Part shown: piece after piece, positions 63,105 through 64,000 of the stretch | How the letters are laid out: every line of letters starts with the position of its first letter | Position numbering within the stretch: position 1 is the first letter of the stretch | Assembly (NCBI RefSeq): GCF_011927795.1 | Contig: NZ_JAATJJ010000001.1 | Location: 2,109,062 to 2,173,061, forward strand | Length of the DNA: 64,000 nucleotides | Direction of reading: 5' to 3' | Source of the DNA: Saonia flava | GTDB taxonomy: Bacteria > Bacteroidota > Bacteroidia > Flavobacteriales > Flavobacteriaceae | Program-made: the position numbers and the translations under genes | Notes under the pieces: model-generated | What the model was told of the DNA's origin: nothing | The model's database searches: none | The model's input: only the letters and a program-made list of their open reading frames with translations

Positions 63105-63965
63105 ATGAAATTATACCCCATTGAAACAGGAAATTTTAAATTGGATGGCGGAGCCATGTTTGGTGTTGTTCCAAAAACACTCTGGAGTAGAACAAACCCT
63201 GCGGACAACAACAATTTAATTGATATTGCCGCAAGAAGTCTTCTGGTTGAAGATGGAAATAAATTGATTTTAATTGATACTGGGATTGGGGACAAACAAT
63301 CAGATAAGTTTTTTAGTTACTACCATAGGTGGGGAAACCATTCATTGGAAACCTCTCTAAAGCAAAATGGTTTTCAAAAGGATGATATTACCGATGTCTT
63401 TATGACGCATCTTCATTTTGATCATTGCGGCGGAAGCATTCGGTGGAATAAAGACAGAACCGGCTATGAACCCGCTTTTAAAAATGCCACTTTTTGGACA
63501 AATGAAAATCATTGGGAATGGGCTACCAAACCAAACCCCAGAGAAAAACCTTCTTTTTTAAAGGAAAACTTATTGCCCATGCAAGAAAGCGGGCAGCTCA
63601 AGTTCATTAAAAAAGGGGAAAGCTCTTTTTTAAATGAATCTGAACTGGGTTTTGGTATTCTTTTTGTGGATGGCCATACAGACAAACAAATGATTCCACA
63701 TATAAAATATAAAGGTAAAACCATAGTGTTTATGGCAGACCTGCTGCCAACAGTGGGCCATATCCCCATACCATATATAACAGGTTATGATACCCGGCCC
63801 TTATTGTCCATGAATGAGAAAGAGCTTTTTATGAACAATGCCATTGAAAATAACTATTATCTGTTTCTAGAACATGATGCCCACAATGAGCTATGTACAG
63901 TAAAACATACCGATAGAGGCCCAAGACTTGATAACACGCATACTTTTTCCTCTATTTTTAACTAA
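63105..63965 (+). CDS. MBL-fold metallo-hydrolase (AHL-lactonase/OPH-like)
   Basis: A 286-residue metallo-beta-lactamase-fold protein with the metal motif THLHFDHCGG, a further His in VDGHTDKQMIP, the bridging Asp in FMADLLPT and the last His in LEHDAHNE. The layout (LLVEDGNKLILIDTGIGD early, the dinuclear site later) resembles N-acyl-homoserine-lactonase or OPHC2-like hydrolases. The real substrate may be a lactone, an organophosphate-like ester or a glycolytic side product; not shown. It is 72 bases after the response regulator. Confidence 0.88.
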   Translation: MKLYPIETGNFKLDGGAMFGVVPKTLWSRTNPADNNNLIDIAARSLLVEDGNKLILIDTGIGDKQSDKFFSYYHRWGNHSLETSLKQNGFQKDDITDVFMTHLHFDHCGGSIRWNKDRTGYEPAFKNATFWTNENHWEWATKPNPREKPSFLKENLLPMQESGQLKFIKKGESSFLNESELGFGILFVDGHTDKQMIPHIKYKGKTIVFMADLLPTVGHIPIPYITGYDTRPLLSMNEKELFMNNAIENNYYLFLEHDAHNELCTVKHTDRGPRLDNTHTFSSIFN

Positions 63966-64000
63966 TTTTCCAAAATTTTTACAGCATTATTTTCCTAATC

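Noticed and set aside
1-64000. Prophage, insertion sequence or CRISPR array
   Set aside because: No transposase, integrase, phage structural gene, Cas gene or regularly spaced repeats were seen on either strand.

Overview
The window is chromosomal DNA of a low-GC, densely packed member of the Bacteroidetes, most likely a marine-type Flavobacteriaceae. The evidence is the promoter signature seen upstream of several genes (TTG, 19 bases, TAnnTTTG), the absence of clear Shine-Dalgarno sequences, a TonB-dependent outer-membrane protein, DUF4097 and DUF3857 proteins, ThuA/sugar-dehydrogenase fusions, many lipoproteins and the style of the housekeeping proteins. I see no phage, insertion sequence, CRISPR array or rRNA. 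Apart from one tRNA, nearly all of the window is protein-coding.

Layout. 1-9509: housekeeping (rsmI 3' truncated by the window edge, a conserved hypothetical, tdk-alr overlapping, mscL, asd), then an NmrA-like reductase, a prolyl oligopeptidase lipoprotein, an orphan ABC ATPase and arfB. 9506-12081: an IlvD/Edd dehydratase plus FAH-family pair that looks like a sugar-acid (pentonate) degradation module. 12177-15521: a GreA-like protein, lpxD, an amino-acid-oxidase-like flavoprotein and a lipoprotein. 15693-20757: the cluster pdxA, yceD, rpmF, fabH, accB, accC, with a very clear promoter in front of yceD and a strong terminator after rpmF. 20813-32029: ribE, cupin, AraC regulator, NagX-like acyltransferase, a 1265-residue DUF3857/transglutaminase protein, a sodium:solute symporter, a TauE-like exporter and a lipoprotein of the N-acylglucosamine 2-epimerase family. 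32095-35197: an ECF sigma factor, a membrane HEAT-repeat protein in the anti-sigma position and two DUF4097 proteins. 35287-44219: SDR, a large ThuA/sugar dehydrogenase/PKD/cytochrome c protein, a LytS-LytR type two-component pair, a Tat-exported TIM-barrel protein and a GH-A clan glycosidase, with palindromic sites upstream of several of them. 44414-54520: tRNA-Met, methylmalonyl-CoA epimerase, rbfA, a LolC/E-type permease, dusB, an M28 peptidase, a TolB-like lipoprotein, an outer-membrane beta-barrel receptor and lepA. 54517-63965: cation:proton antiporter, universal stress protein, SulP transporter with an unusual C-terminal domain, CHASE/PAS histidine kinase with a receiver protein, and a metallo-beta-lactamase-fold hydrolase.

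Most genes are ordinary. The parts that deserve a second look are the SulP protein with an extra uncharacterised C-terminal domain, translationally coupled to a universal stress protein; the sigma/HEAT/DUF4097 cluster; the epimerase that carries a lipoprotein signal; the IlvD-FAH pair; the multidomain ThuA-dehydrogenase-cytochrome protein; and several palindromes in promoter regions. I did not find a clearly new defence or mobile system.
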